DNA of 64,000 nucleotides, from contig JALEQY010000051.1 of assembly GCA_022763735.1 (NCBI GenBank), positions 1 through 64,000 on the forward strand, read 5' to 3'. The notes under the pieces were generated by a model. It searched no databases, was not told the DNA's origin, and worked only from the letters and a program-made list of their open reading frames with translations. Every line of letters begins with the position of its first letter. The stretch's first letter is position 1. Both the position numbers and the translations under genes were made by a program. Source of the DNA: Clostridiales bacterium. Lineage in GTDB: Bacteria > Bacillota > Clostridia > Peptostreptococcales > Anaerovoracaceae. This document shows, in pieces, positions 10,078-20,499 of this stretch.

Positions 10078-11049
10078 ATGAATCTCTCTGAGAAAAGCCT
10101 GATATGGCCTGAACCTCTGCGTCCTGGCGATAAAGTGGCTCTTGTCGCTCCATCTTCTCCTGTATCAGCCGGGGAGCTGGAAACCGCAGTGGAATCTCTG
10201 GAACTTCTTGATCTTGAACCCATCGTAATGCCCGGATGCAGATCACACCGCGGATATCTGTCCGGTTCCGATATCCGGCGGGCCGAAGATCTGAACAATG
10301 CTTTCGCCTCCGACGATATCAGAGGTATCTTCTGTCTGCGGGGCGGTTACGGCTCAATGCGCATACTGCCTCTGCTGGATTACGACATGATAGGGAAAAA
10401 CCCGAAAATCCTCGTCGGCTACAGTGACATCACCGTTCTTCATACAGCCATAAACAGGCTATGCGGCTTCGTAACCTTTCACGGACCTATGCCAGGTGCC
10501 GGATACAGCCAGCTTGATGATTTTTCCCTTGACTCTCTGAAGCATGTCCTTTTACATGAAAAAAGCAATTATCCTATCATAAACCCTCCCCATCATCACC
10601 TGAAGGTTCTGTACCCCGGCTATGCCAGAGGCCGACTTACCGGAGGCAACCTTTCGCTTCTTGCCGGAACCTTAGGTTCACCTTATGAAGCGGACACCCG
10701 TGGCAGCCTTCTGTTTATCGAGGAAGTAAACGAAGAACCTTACAGACTTGACAGAGCTCTGACCTCCCTGGCCCTTGCCGGGAAATTCAGAGACTGCAGC
10801 GGAATTATTCTCGGAACCTTCACCGGCTGCTCAGGCCGTAACCAGAAATCAGTTTCTGAAGATGCAGGAAATCCTGAGGCTTCACCTGAAGTCATGGATA
10901 TAATCAGGGAAGTCGTGCTGCCCTGGAAAAAGCCTGTACTGTTCAACCTGCAGGCAGGACATATATACCCTCAGCTCACCCTTCCGATGGGAGCTGTCAC
11001 AGCCCTTGATCTGAACATGCCCAACTCAGCCAACATATCTGTTTTATAA
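10078..11049 (+). CDS. LD-carboxypeptidase (S66 family, LdcA/MccF-like)
   Basis: 323 aa; PLRPGDKVALVAPSSPVSAGEL, CLRGGYGSMRILPLLDYD, and GGNLSLLAGTLGSPYE motifs. Confidence 0.9.
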   Translation: MNLSEKSLIWPEPLRPGDKVALVAPSSPVSAGELETAVESLELLDLEPIVMPGCRSHRGYLSGSDIRRAEDLNNAFASDDIRGIFCLRGGYGSMRILPLLDYDMIGKNPKILVGYSDITVLHTAINRLCGFVTFHGPMPGAGYSQLDDFSLDSLKHVLLHEKSNYPIINPPHHHLKVLYPGYARGRLTGGNLSLLAGTLGSPYEADTRGSLLFIEEVNEEPYRLDRALTSLALAGKFRDCSGIILGTFTGCSGRNQKSVSEDAGNPEASPEVMDIIREVVLPWKKPVLFNLQAGHIYPQLTLPMGAVTALDLNMPNSANISVL

Positions 11050-11125
11050 ACAGAAGCATTGTGGTATACTAATTATAGTTCAAATCCATCTCACATACTT
11101 ACTATCACAGAGAAAGGAATTAATT

Positions 11126-11833
11126 ATGAGTACACATATAAACGCCGCCAGCAAAGGCGATATAGCCGAAACAGTACTTATGCCTGGAGATCCTCTCAGA
11201 GCTAAATTCATTGCTGAGAATTACCTCGAAAACCCTAAATGCTATAATGAGATACGCGGAATGCTGGGATACACCGGAACTTACAAAGGAGTTCCCGTAT
11301 CAGTTCAGGGTTCCGGCATGGGTATGCCGTCAATGGGCATCTATTCATGGGAGCTGATCACAGAATATGGAGTTCAGAACATAATAAGAATAGGTACGGC
11401 TGGTTCTTTTCACGAGGATATCAAGGTCAGGGATATTGTTGTCGGAATGGCCGCATCAACTGATTCCAATTACATCCACGCTTTTGACGTTCCGGGTAAT
11501 TACGCTCCATGTGCAAGCTATGAACTTATAACCAAGCTGGGTGAAGCTTCTAAGGAAAACAATATTCCTTTTAAGGCAGGAAATATCGTATCATGTGACG
11601 TTTTCTACGAGCTCAAAGAGGACTGGTGGAAAAAATGGGCGTCAATGGGCATCATGGCAGTAGAAATGGAGGCTGCCGCTCTTTACATGAACGCAGCTTA
11701 CAACAGAGTGAACGCCATGGCGATAATGACCATAAGCGACCACTTTGTTACCGGAGAAAAAGCTACAGCCGAAGAAAGACAGAATTCGTTTACCGATATG
11801 ATGAAGCTGGCACTGGAAACAGCTATCAGATAA
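11126..11833 (+). CDS. deoD: Purine-nucleoside phosphorylase
   Basis: 235 aa; MSTHINAASKGDIAETVLMPGDPLRAKFIAE typical of DeoD. Confidence 0.96.
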   Translation: MSTHINAASKGDIAETVLMPGDPLRAKFIAENYLENPKCYNEIRGMLGYTGTYKGVPVSVQGSGMGMPSMGIYSWELITEYGVQNIIRIGTAGSFHEDIKVRDIVVGMAASTDSNYIHAFDVPGNYAPCASYELITKLGEASKENNIPFKAGNIVSCDVFYELKEDWWKKWASMGIMAVEMEAAALYMNAAYNRVNAMAIMTISDHFVTGEKATAEERQNSFTDMMKLALETAIR

Positions 11834-11848
11834 CACAGGAGTCGCAAT

Positions 11849-12232
11849 ATGAAAATACTTGAATCTGCAGAAAACTACCTTGAAACAATCCTGATCCTCA
11901 GAGAACAGAAAGGAAGCGTCAGGGCAATCGACATTGCCCATCATCTGGGATTTTCCAAGCCCAGTGTCAGCGTAGCACTTAAGCAGCTGGAAAACAACGG
12001 TTTTATAACGAGAGACAGCAGCGGCAACATATACCTTACCAGCGACGGTATGGAAATCGCGGCATCCATTTATGAACGTCATTCTCTTCTCGGCAAGCTG
12101 TTCATGATGCTGGGAGTATCAGAAGAAACAGCCATGGCCGATGCATGTAAAATCGAACACGACATAAGTGCCGAAACTTTTGAATGCATCAAGAAGCATT
12201 ACGAAATAAACAGAAATAAGCCTGACGACTGA
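11849..12232 (+). CDS. DtxR/MntR-family metal-dependent transcriptional regulator
   Basis: 127 aa; ESAENYLETILILREQKGSVRAIDIAHHLGFSKPSVSVALKQLE. Confidence 0.88.
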   Translation: MKILESAENYLETILILREQKGSVRAIDIAHHLGFSKPSVSVALKQLENNGFITRDSSGNIYLTSDGMEIAASIYERHSLLGKLFMMLGVSEETAMADACKIEHDISAETFECIKKHYEINRNKPDD

Positions 12233-12269
12233 TCTCATCAGTACACCCATGCCGCATTGTATGAACCGG

Positions 12270-12300
12270 GCCCGGCAGCAAAGACCGGGCTATGGTTTTG
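12270..12300 (+). terminator. Probable terminator after the DtxR-like gene
   Basis: GCCCGG-N9-CCGGGC hairpin followed by TATGGTTTTG (weak T tract). Confidence 0.4.
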
Positions 12301-12321
12301 CATCCGGATGAAACAGCTGTC

Positions 12322-12990
12322 TCACACCCTGATATCATCCTTGAATTTCTCAAAAGTCTTGTCTCCTATCCCGGAAACATTTTTTATATCCTCTATAGAA
12401 GAAAATCTCCCGTTCTCTGTTCTGTAGTCTATTATTTTCTGTGCTGTAACAGGACCTATCCCCGTCAGAGTCTGCAGTTCATCTGAGCCTGCGGTATTTA
12501 TATTGACCTTGCCACCGGAATACGATGAACTCCTGTCGACTTTCCCTGAAGCATCTGATGTCAGATATTCTCCTGACGCATATGTCATATCATCTTCATC
12601 TATTATCGCAGGAATATATATTTTCTCTCCATCCTCAACAAATGCGGCTCTGTTGATATCAGTAAGATCCGCCTTATCTGTAAGTCCCCCTGCCGCTTTG
12701 ATGGCATCATCAACACGACTTCCCTCCGGCAGCTCCGCAAGCATAGGATTCTTCACTTCTCCACCGATATCCACATATATTGCATCAGTCTGTGGTTCAG
12801 TAACAGAAACCTCCGTTTCAACATCATCTCCGGCAACAGCTCCTGTATCATCATCACTGGCAGCAAAAACAAAGAAAGCAGCAACAATCGCCAGTGCAAC
12901 TGCTGCCACCTTAATTATCAGTTCTCTGTTATCGCTGTAAAAAGCTTCAATATTGAACTTTTCTTCAAGCATCTCCATCAGTTTTTTCAT
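12322..12990 (-). CDS. comEA: ComEA-like helix-hairpin-helix DNA-binding protein
   Basis: SLBB-like region plus C-terminal VNINTAGSDELQTLTGIGPVTAQKIIDYR HhH; start moved to MKKLMEMLEE (12990). Confidence 0.88.
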   Translation of the reverse strand: MKKLMEMLEEKFNIEAFYSDNRELIIKVAAVALAIVAAFFVFAASDDDTGAVAGDDVETEVSVTEPQTDAIYVDIGGEVKNPMLAELPEGSRVDDAIKAAGGLTDKADLTDINRAAFVEDGEKIYIPAIIDEDDMTYASGEYLTSDASGKVDRSSSYSGGKVNINTAGSDELQTLTGIGPVTAQKIIDYRTENGRFSSIEDIKNVSGIGDKTFEKFKDDIRV

Positions 12991-13044
12991 CGCAAGTACC
13001 TCCCATTTATAGTATATATTACTATAAATGGGATTATATGTCAA

Positions 13045-13728
13045 TTATTTCTGATGGTTATTCTTCTCAAATATTATCTTCTTACGCATCACTGCTATCT
13101 CACTCCGGTCAATATTCAGCTGAAGGCATTTAAGCAGAGTATCTATAACCAGCTCGGGACTGAGATTTGATACACTTCCTGAATCCAGAACCGCTGTTAC
13201 GAACAGAGTTTCTTCTTCAGGTGTGAATTCTATACTTCTGATCATAGGTTTAATATCCACCTCTACCGGTTCTTTCTTTTTCTTCTGCTTTTTCAGAGTT
13301 ATAATGGAATTCTGCCCCATATACCTATCTTTGACGTCCTGCCCTGCCATGCCTATAGGCTCTCTAACCGGTATCGCAATGATATACTCCGCTGCTGCAG
13401 CTGCAGCAGCCAGAGTTTTCCTGATGCCTACGAGAGGTCTGCAGTCGATTATCTCAATACCATCCGGCATAAGTGACGCGATAGTTTTCCTGAGTTCCTC
13501 GGTATCATACTCTTCCACAGTCTCAAATTCCATCATCTCTCTGAGACCCCAGTACCCCAGCGAAAGAGGCTGGGCGAACCCCATCTTAGGATGTGGATTG
13601 AACCCTTGGGAATATACAAGCCTGATACCTGCTTTCTTGAAAGTACGCCTGAACATCCTCATCAGATCAAGATGTGAAATATAACAGATCGTCCCCATTT
13701 TGGAAAATGTGATCACATATCTATTCAT
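13045..13728 (-). CDS. TIGR03936-family radical-SAM-associated protein (DUF2344)
   Basis: ITFSKMGTICYISHLDLMRMFRRTFKKAGIRLVYSQGFNPHPKMGFAQPLSLG; start placed at MNRYVITF, slightly overlapping the upstream radical SAM gene. Confidence 0.9.
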   Translation of the reverse strand: MNRYVITFSKMGTICYISHLDLMRMFRRTFKKAGIRLVYSQGFNPHPKMGFAQPLSLGYWGLREMMEFETVEEYDTEELRKTIASLMPDGIEIIDCRPLVGIRKTLAAAAAAAEYIIAIPVREPIGMAGQDVKDRYMGQNSIITLKKQKKKKEPVEVDIKPMIRSIEFTPEEETLFVTAVLDSGSVSNLSPELVIDTLLKCLQLNIDRSEIAVMRKKIIFEKNNHQK

Positions 13729-15577
13729 TCGGCACCTCCTCTGCATGTTCCACGCCCTTGAAGCACTCCGCATATCTGTTGATACCGCACCCTGCACATC
13801 CCTGACGGCAGTCAGGCGTGACTTTGCCGGCAGCCGCTTTATCATTCTCACGTTTCAGGAAATCGTCACTGATCAGCGGATCAATAATACTCCACGGCAG
13901 CATCTCATCATAACTTCTTTCTCTGTTACAGTAAAATGCCATGTCTGTGTCCGTTTCTTCAAAGGCCTTCCGCCAGAGTTCCGCATTAAAATGTTCTGTC
14001 CATCCATCAAACCTGCAGCCCAGTTCATGCGCCCTGAGCAGCAAATCGCCGATCTTTCTGTCACCCCTGGCAAATACGGCCTCCAGGCTGCTGGTTTCAG
14101 TTTCATGGTAATTGAACGTCACACCCTTTATGTGAAGTTTCTTTGACAGATAATTGTGCTTCTCTATAAACATCTCTTTCGTATCCTGGGGTGCCCACTG
14201 AAAAGGTGTATGAGCTTTGGGAACAAAGTTGGACACGCTTACAGTGACTCTGAAGCGGCCTCCTTTCCTGCCCCTCATTCTGAAATTGATATCCATTATC
14301 CTGCGGGCAATTTCACCGATCCCGTCCAGATCTTCAAAAGTTTCTCCCGGAAGCCCCACCATGAAATACAGTTTTATATGCTCCCAGCCGAGTTCTATTG
14401 CCTGCTCGACAGCACTGTAGATATCCTCTTCTGTAATATTCTTGTTTATAATATCTCTGAGTCTCTGACTTCCCGCTTCGGGAGCAAAGGTAAGACCTGA
14501 TTTTCTGTATTTCTGTATTTCCTGAAGCACTTTAAAAGAGAACGTATCCAATCTGAGTGACGGAAGTGACAATGCCACATTTCTCTCTCTGCACATGTCC
14601 ATCAGCTCCGTAGCCAGTTCCTCGAATCTGGAATAGTCGCTGGTTGAAAGAGACAACAGAGAAAGCTCATCGTGTCCCGTATTTTCCAGCTGTTTCACAG
14701 CCAGCTTTTCTATGGTTTCCTTGCTTCGTTCTCTCACAGGTCTGTAGATCATACCGGCCTGACAGAATCTGCATCCTCTCGTACAGCCTCTGAAAGTCTC
14801 AACTACAGACCTGTCATGCACTGTATCAATAAACGGAACAATATTGTTCACCGGAAACTCTGCACTTTCTATATCGCTTATTACAGCTCTCCTGACTCTG
14901 TCCGGAGCCCCTTCATAAAGCTTCCTGATTTCCTTCAATGTCCCATCATCATTGTATCGCGGCTCATAAAATGCCGGTACATATACACCGTCCATTTTAC
15001 ATACAGTTTCCAAAAACTCCTGCTTCGACGATGCTGATTTTTTAGCCATACATACCGCTTCCAGCAGTTCCTCGCCGTCACCGATCAGGAATGCATCTAT
15101 AAAATCCGCCAGTGGCTCCGGATTATACGCACACGGTCCTCCTGCTATAATCACAGGGAAACTGTCATCTCTGTCACAGCTCTTTAACGGAATTCCTCCA
15201 AGTTCCAGCATATTGAGAACGTTTGTGAAGCACAGCTCATACTGCAGCGTGAAGCCTAGTATATCCATTTCCCTGACGGGAGTAAAGGTTTCGAGAGTAA
15301 ACAGCTCCCTGCCCTGAGACATCATTATCTCCTCCATATCAGGGGCCGGTGCGAAAACTCTCTCACAGAATATTTCATCATTCCTGTTAAGAATATTATA
15401 TAGAATCTGCAGTCCCAGATATGACATTCCTATCTCATAAGTATCCGGAAACGCGAAACCGATACGGACCGCCACTTCATCCGGATTTTTTGTAACACTG
15501 TTTACTTCGCCGCCTATATATCTCGCAGGCTTTTCAACCTTTTTTAAAATTTTATCCAGCTCTCTATCAATTACCAT
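13721..15577 (-). CDS. TIGR03960-family B12-binding-domain/radical SAM protein
   Basis: 618 aa; RGCTRGCRFCQAGMIYRP motif and C-terminal CRQGCAGCGINRYAEC. Confidence 0.92.
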   Translation of the reverse strand: MVIDRELDKILKKVEKPARYIGGEVNSVTKNPDEVAVRIGFAFPDTYEIGMSYLGLQILYNILNRNDEIFCERVFAPAPDMEEIMMSQGRELFTLETFTPVREMDILGFTLQYELCFTNVLNMLELGGIPLKSCDRDDSFPVIIAGGPCAYNPEPLADFIDAFLIGDGEELLEAVCMAKKSASSKQEFLETVCKMDGVYVPAFYEPRYNDDGTLKEIRKLYEGAPDRVRRAVISDIESAEFPVNNIVPFIDTVHDRSVVETFRGCTRGCRFCQAGMIYRPVRERSKETIEKLAVKQLENTGHDELSLLSLSTSDYSRFEELATELMDMCRERNVALSLPSLRLDTFSFKVLQEIQKYRKSGLTFAPEAGSQRLRDIINKNITEEDIYSAVEQAIELGWEHIKLYFMVGLPGETFEDLDGIGEIARRIMDINFRMRGRKGGRFRVTVSVSNFVPKAHTPFQWAPQDTKEMFIEKHNYLSKKLHIKGVTFNYHETETSSLEAVFARGDRKIGDLLLRAHELGCRFDGWTEHFNAELWRKAFEETDTDMAFYCNRERSYDEMLPWSIIDPLISDDFLKRENDKAAAGKVTPDCRQGCAGCGINRYAECFKGVEHAEEVPNE

Positions 15578-16107
15578 TATTTTCCTTTCATCAGTTCGTC
15601 TATCGACTTGCCTATTCTGTTTTCTATCTGATTCATAAACCTGAGGGTGTCTTTCTTTTTCTCAAGAATAAACGGAATTTTTTCTTCATGCCCATTTTTC
15701 ACCGCTTTATCTATGATATACTGTATTCTTTTATCTATTCCGACATACTCATCTTCTCTGACAAGTCTGTCACCAAGGCAGACCATATCCGTCTCATCAG
15801 CATCCTCTATCTGTGAAAACGGCGAATAGGTCATGTGCACCCTTATGATCTCACTTTCTTCTCTGAATCCGAGATCTTTCAGGTAATCTGCAGCAACATC
15901 CCAGTGCCTGTCCTTAACCCTGGCGATATCGTGAAGCATACCTGCTGCCGTTATCAGATCGAGATCCATATCAAATCCGTTATTGTTCAGAGCTTCAGCT
16001 ATCGTATATGCTGTCTGTGCCACTGCACCGCAGTGACGTCTGACATGGTCCGGAGTACCGTATTCATCAAGCATCTGCCGGCATTTTTCTCTGGTTGGAT
16101 GTTTCAT
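15577..16107 (-). CDS. HD-domain phosphohydrolase
   Basis: MLHDIARVKDRH HD signature; start moved to MKHPTREKCRQML (16107) to avoid overlap with the upstream gene. Confidence 0.8.
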   Translation of the reverse strand: MKHPTREKCRQMLDEYGTPDHVRRHCGAVAQTAYTIAEALNNNGFDMDLDLITAAGMLHDIARVKDRHWDVAADYLKDLGFREESEIIRVHMTYSPFSQIEDADETDMVCLGDRLVREDEYVGIDKRIQYIIDKAVKNGHEEKIPFILEKKKDTLRFMNQIENRIGKSIDELMKGK

Positions 16108-16168
16108 TTTTACTGATTCCTTCCCTGCGGCTGATTTCCGCAAAATACAGAAATCATTATACCATATA

Positions 16169-16675
16169 TCAGTCATATTCCTTAAAGGAAAAATAAAAAT
16201 CCTTATCTTCTTTTTTTTCATACATTCCAATTACCTGCCCTTTTCTTACTCTCTCCGGTACCTTAACATATACAGACTCCAGATTGCCGTAAAGGCTTTC
16301 ACCCATGCTTCCATGGGTTATCCTTATATATTTTCCTATTTCTTCATTCTCACCTGCCGATGTGACTTCTCCACCTGCTGCTGCATATACGGCAGCTCTG
16401 CCGTTTTCATAATCTTCATCTATAGGATCACCTAGTGTCATCTTCCCGGTCATAACAGCAATAGCTCCCGACACCTTCCCAGGCAGTGCAGATGCAAATA
16501 CAGCGCCTATATGGGCTGCCTCCTTAACATCCTCTAACGTATATGATGTATGCATATAATTCAATACAGTCTGTGCGCCTTTTTCCAGCACCGGCGTACC
16601 TGAATTCACAGATATAAAAAGCGCCAGCGCTATAATAATGCAGAAACACGTCTGTTCCATGATCTTTCGTTTCAT
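16169..16675 (-). CDS. Membrane-anchored degenerate LytM/M23-like protein (SpoIVFA/SpoIIQ-like)
   Basis: 168 aa; N-terminal TM, then VTSAGENEEIGKYIRITHGSMGESLYGNLESVYVKVPERVRKGQVIGMYEKKEDKDFYFSF, an M23 core without intact catalytic motifs. Confidence 0.65.
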   Translation of the reverse strand: MKRKIMEQTCFCIIIALALFISVNSGTPVLEKGAQTVLNYMHTSYTLEDVKEAAHIGAVFASALPGKVSGAIAVMTGKMTLGDPIDEDYENGRAAVYAAAGGEVTSAGENEEIGKYIRITHGSMGESLYGNLESVYVKVPERVRKGQVIGMYEKKEDKDFYFSFKEYD

Positions 16676-16713
16676 ACGTGCACCTCCGCTACTATTTATA
16701 TTACTGCGGAGGC

Positions 16714-16746
16714 AAAAAAAGACCGGTACATTCCGATTGTACCGGC
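16714..16746 (-). terminator. Terminator downstream of obg
   Basis: Minus strand GCCGGTACAATCGGAATGTACCGGTCTTTTTTT. Confidence 0.8.
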
Positions 16747-16787
16747 CCTGTCTGTTTCACCTGCATTAATCAGACGCTGTCGTATCT

Positions 16788-18119
<1,332 letters not shown>

Positions 18120-18180
18120 TTACTCTTTATCAGTATTATTCCAATATTGACATAATAATACTGATCCTTCAGATAATATT

Positions 18181-18208
18181 AAAGCCCCTAATCAAATTAG
18201 GGGCTCAA
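18181..18208 (-). terminator. Hairpin terminator between rpmA and obg
   Basis: GAGCCCCTAATTTGATTAGGGGCTTT on the minus strand. Confidence 0.6.
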
Positions 18209-18216
18209 ATAACGAA

Positions 18217-18477
18217 TTAAGCTTCTCTAGGATATACACTTACTTGCTTTCTTGTCTTGTCATATCTTTCGAACTTAACAGCTCCGTCAATCTTAGCAAA
18301 TAAAGTATCATCTCCACCGATGCCTACATTGTTACCAGGATGGAACTTTGTTCCTCTCTGTCTAACCAGAATGCTTCCGGCACTTACAAACTGACCGTTT
18401 CCTGTCTTAACACCTAAACGTTTCGACTCACTGTCACGACCGTTCTTGGAGCTTCCTACACCTTTCTTACTTGCCAT
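18217..18477 (-). CDS. rpmA: 50S ribosomal protein L27 (no N-terminal extension)
   Basis: 86 aa [32 protein letters not shown] Shine-Dalgarno directly upstream fixes the start. Confidence 0.97.
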   Translation of the reverse strand: MASKKGVGSSKNGRDSESKRLGVKTGNGQFVSAGSILVRQRGTKFHPGNNVGIGGDDTLFAKIDGAVKFERYDKTRKQVSVYPREA

Positions 18478-18530
18478 GTCCAGACACCTCCTCGCTATAT
18501 CAATCTGAATTAAATTTCGCGTTCAACTTC

Positions 18531-19016
18531 TTATTTCAATGCAGCTTCGATAGTCTCGATCATTACTGCATTTGTAGCTTTCTCATCGATTTCGATTCCG
18601 TTTTCTTTAGCGAACTCGATAAGTTCAGCTTTTCTCATTGATTTCAAAGCCGGTTTCTTAGCAGGTTTTTCTTCTGCAGCTTCTACTGCAGGAGTCTCAG
18701 GAGCTTTAACTCCATCTATTGCAGTAATTTCCACTAATGTGTACGGCTGTCTGTGCCCCTGTTTCTTCCTGTAATCCTTCTTAGCCTTATACTTGAAGAT
18801 AACAACCTTCTTACCTCTGCCTGATTCGATTACCTTTCCTTCTACTGTAGTGTCTACATAAGGAGCGCCGACTTTAATATCAGCACCTTCTCCTGCCACC
18901 AGTACCTTGTCAAATACAACCTTCTCACCGTCAGCTATATTCAGCTTTTCTACAGCAATCTGATCACCGTTCTGAACTCTGTACTGTTTACCGCCTGTTT
19001 CAATAATTGCATACAT
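18531..19016 (-). CDS. rplU: 50S ribosomal protein L21 with C-terminal extension
   Basis: 161 aa; canonical L21 core (about 100 aa) followed by a linker and [38 protein letters not shown]. Confidence 0.96.
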   Translation of the reverse strand: MYAIIETGGKQYRVQNGDQIAVEKLNIADGEKVVFDKVLVAGEGADIKVGAPYVDTTVEGKVIESGRGKKVVIFKYKAKKDYRKKQGHRQPYTLVEITAIDGVKAPETPAVEAAEEKPAKKPALKSMRKAELIEFAKENGIEIDEKATNAVMIETIEAALK

Positions 19017-19115
19017 TCTTAATATTTACCTCCTCTATCCAGTCTCGCCTAATAAGGCAGCAGCTGCCGATTCTTCGACACGCTACTTTAAAAGCCTTTT
19101 TCGAGCGGCTTACAT
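19017..19115 (-). promoter_or_regulatory. rplU 5' leader, candidate L21 autoregulatory RNA
   Basis: About 100-nt structured-looking leader between the promoter and rplU; L21 leaders are known in Firmicutes. Not verified against a covariance model. Confidence 0.35.
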
Positions 19116-19121
19116 TCATAT

Positions 19122-19150
19122 ATGTTACTACATTTCATGCCGCTTGTAAA
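19122..19150 (-). promoter_or_regulatory. rplU operon promoter
   Basis: Minus strand TTTACA-N17-TAACAT. Confidence 0.5.
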
Positions 19151-19196
19151 GCAGAAATTTCAATATATGCAGGAATTTCTGCAAAAAACAGCATCA

Positions 19197-20309
19197 TTAT
19201 TCAATGATAACTCCGTCTTCATCTACCATCAATTCATCCAGCCCATCCGGGATCCTTTCTGGCATTATATCATCCGCAGCTTTCTCCTCTTCCTTCTTGT
19301 TTAGTGTATCAAGAAGCAGCCCTTCGATTCTGTCCATGATGTCAGGATTCTCTTCAAGATAATTCTTGACATTCTCTCTTCCCTGTCCTATCCTGTTTCC
19401 TTCGAAGCTGTACCATGAACCAGCTTTCTCGAGGATTTTCTCTGTAACAGCGCAGTCGAGAACATCTCCCGCCTTAGATATGCCCTTACCATACATTATA
19501 TCAAACTCAGCCTGCTTGAACGGTGGTGCAACCTTGTTCTTGACGATCTTGGCTCTCGTCCTGTTGCCGAGGATCTGATCTCCCGATTTTATGCTTTCGA
19601 CTTTTCGCACATCTATTCTCATCGATGCGAAAAATTTCAGTGCTCTGCCCCCTGTTGTCGTTTCCGGGTTGCCAAACATCACTCCTATCTTCTCTCTGAG
19701 CTGATTGATAAATACAATTGTCGTATTTGTCTTATTTATTACTCCCGCAAGCTTCCTGAGAGCCTGAGACATAAGCCTTGCCTGCATTCCGACAGTAGCG
19801 TCCCCCATAGCTCCGTCGATTTCATGCTTAGGAACGAGAGCAGCTACCGAGTCGACTACCACCACATCAACAGCTCCGCTTCTTACCAGCATCTCTGTAA
19901 TTTCCAGAGCCTGTTCACCATAGTCAGGCTGGGATACCAGAAGTTCATCCACGTCCACTCCGAGGTTTCTGGCATATTCCGGATCAAGAGCATGTTCTGC
20001 ATCGATGAATGCGGCTCTTCCTCCCTGTTTCTGCGCCTCTGCTATGATATGTAATGTCAGCGTTGTCTTACCGGATGATTCCGGTCCGTATATCTCGACA
20101 ATCCTGCCTCTCGGCACTCCGCCTATTCCTGTTGCCAGATCCAGACTCATGGATCCTGTTGAAATAGCTTCTATATTCAGTTTGGCATCATCATCACCAA
20201 GCTTCATAACAGCCCCCTTGCCGAACTGTTTCTGAATCTGTGCCAATGCCGCTTCCAAAGCTTTCTCTCTATCGTCGCTGTTTTTCGGTTGGTTTTTATT
20301 AACTGCCAT
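19197..20309 (-). CDS. recA: Recombinase RecA
   Basis: 370 aa; [20 protein letters not shown]. Confidence 0.98.
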   Translation of the reverse strand: MAVNKNQPKNSDDREKALEAALAQIQKQFGKGAVMKLGDDDAKLNIEAISTGSMSLDLATGIGGVPRGRIVEIYGPESSGKTTLTLHIIAEAQKQGGRAAFIDAEHALDPEYARNLGVDVDELLVSQPDYGEQALEITEMLVRSGAVDVVVVDSVAALVPKHEIDGAMGDATVGMQARLMSQALRKLAGVINKTNTTIVFINQLREKIGVMFGNPETTTGGRALKFFASMRIDVRKVESIKSGDQILGNRTRAKIVKNKVAPPFKQAEFDIMYGKGISKAGDVLDCAVTEKILEKAGSWYSFEGNRIGQGRENVKNYLEENPDIMDRIEGLLLDTLNKKEEEKAADDIMPERIPDGLDELMVDEDGVIIE

Positions 20310-20328
20310 TTAGTTACCTCCAGATTGT

Positions 20329-20340
20329 GAACATTTGTTC
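20329..20340. promoter_or_regulatory. SOS box (LexA operator) of recA
   Basis: GAACATTTGTTC matches the Firmicutes SOS core GAAC-N4-GTTC, between the recA -10 and start codon. Confidence 0.8.
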
Positions 20341-20347
20341 TTTTTTT

Positions 20348-20376
20348 ATGATACCTCATTTCCTTTCTGAGGTCAA
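20348..20376 (-). promoter_or_regulatory. recA SigA promoter
   Basis: Minus strand TTGACC-N17-TATCAT. Confidence 0.75.
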
Positions 20377-20499
20377 GGATATTTTAGCATTTACCATGTA
20401 CCATTTATGTCTCATGTATGCTGCTGATTCTTTTCCATTTTATACCATATGGTAATAATTGTCAACAACAATCTGTCTACTCAATATCGCAAACAAATG

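Noticed and set aside
19151-19182. Inverted repeat GCAGAAATTTC...GGAATTTCTGC downstream of recA
   Set aside because: Could be a recA terminator but lacks a proper minus-strand T tract and overlaps the rplU -35; left uncalled.
20443-20454. 12-bp palindrome TACCATATGGTA upstream of recA
   Set aside because: Short AT-rich palindrome between recA promoter and GNAT stop, no further support.
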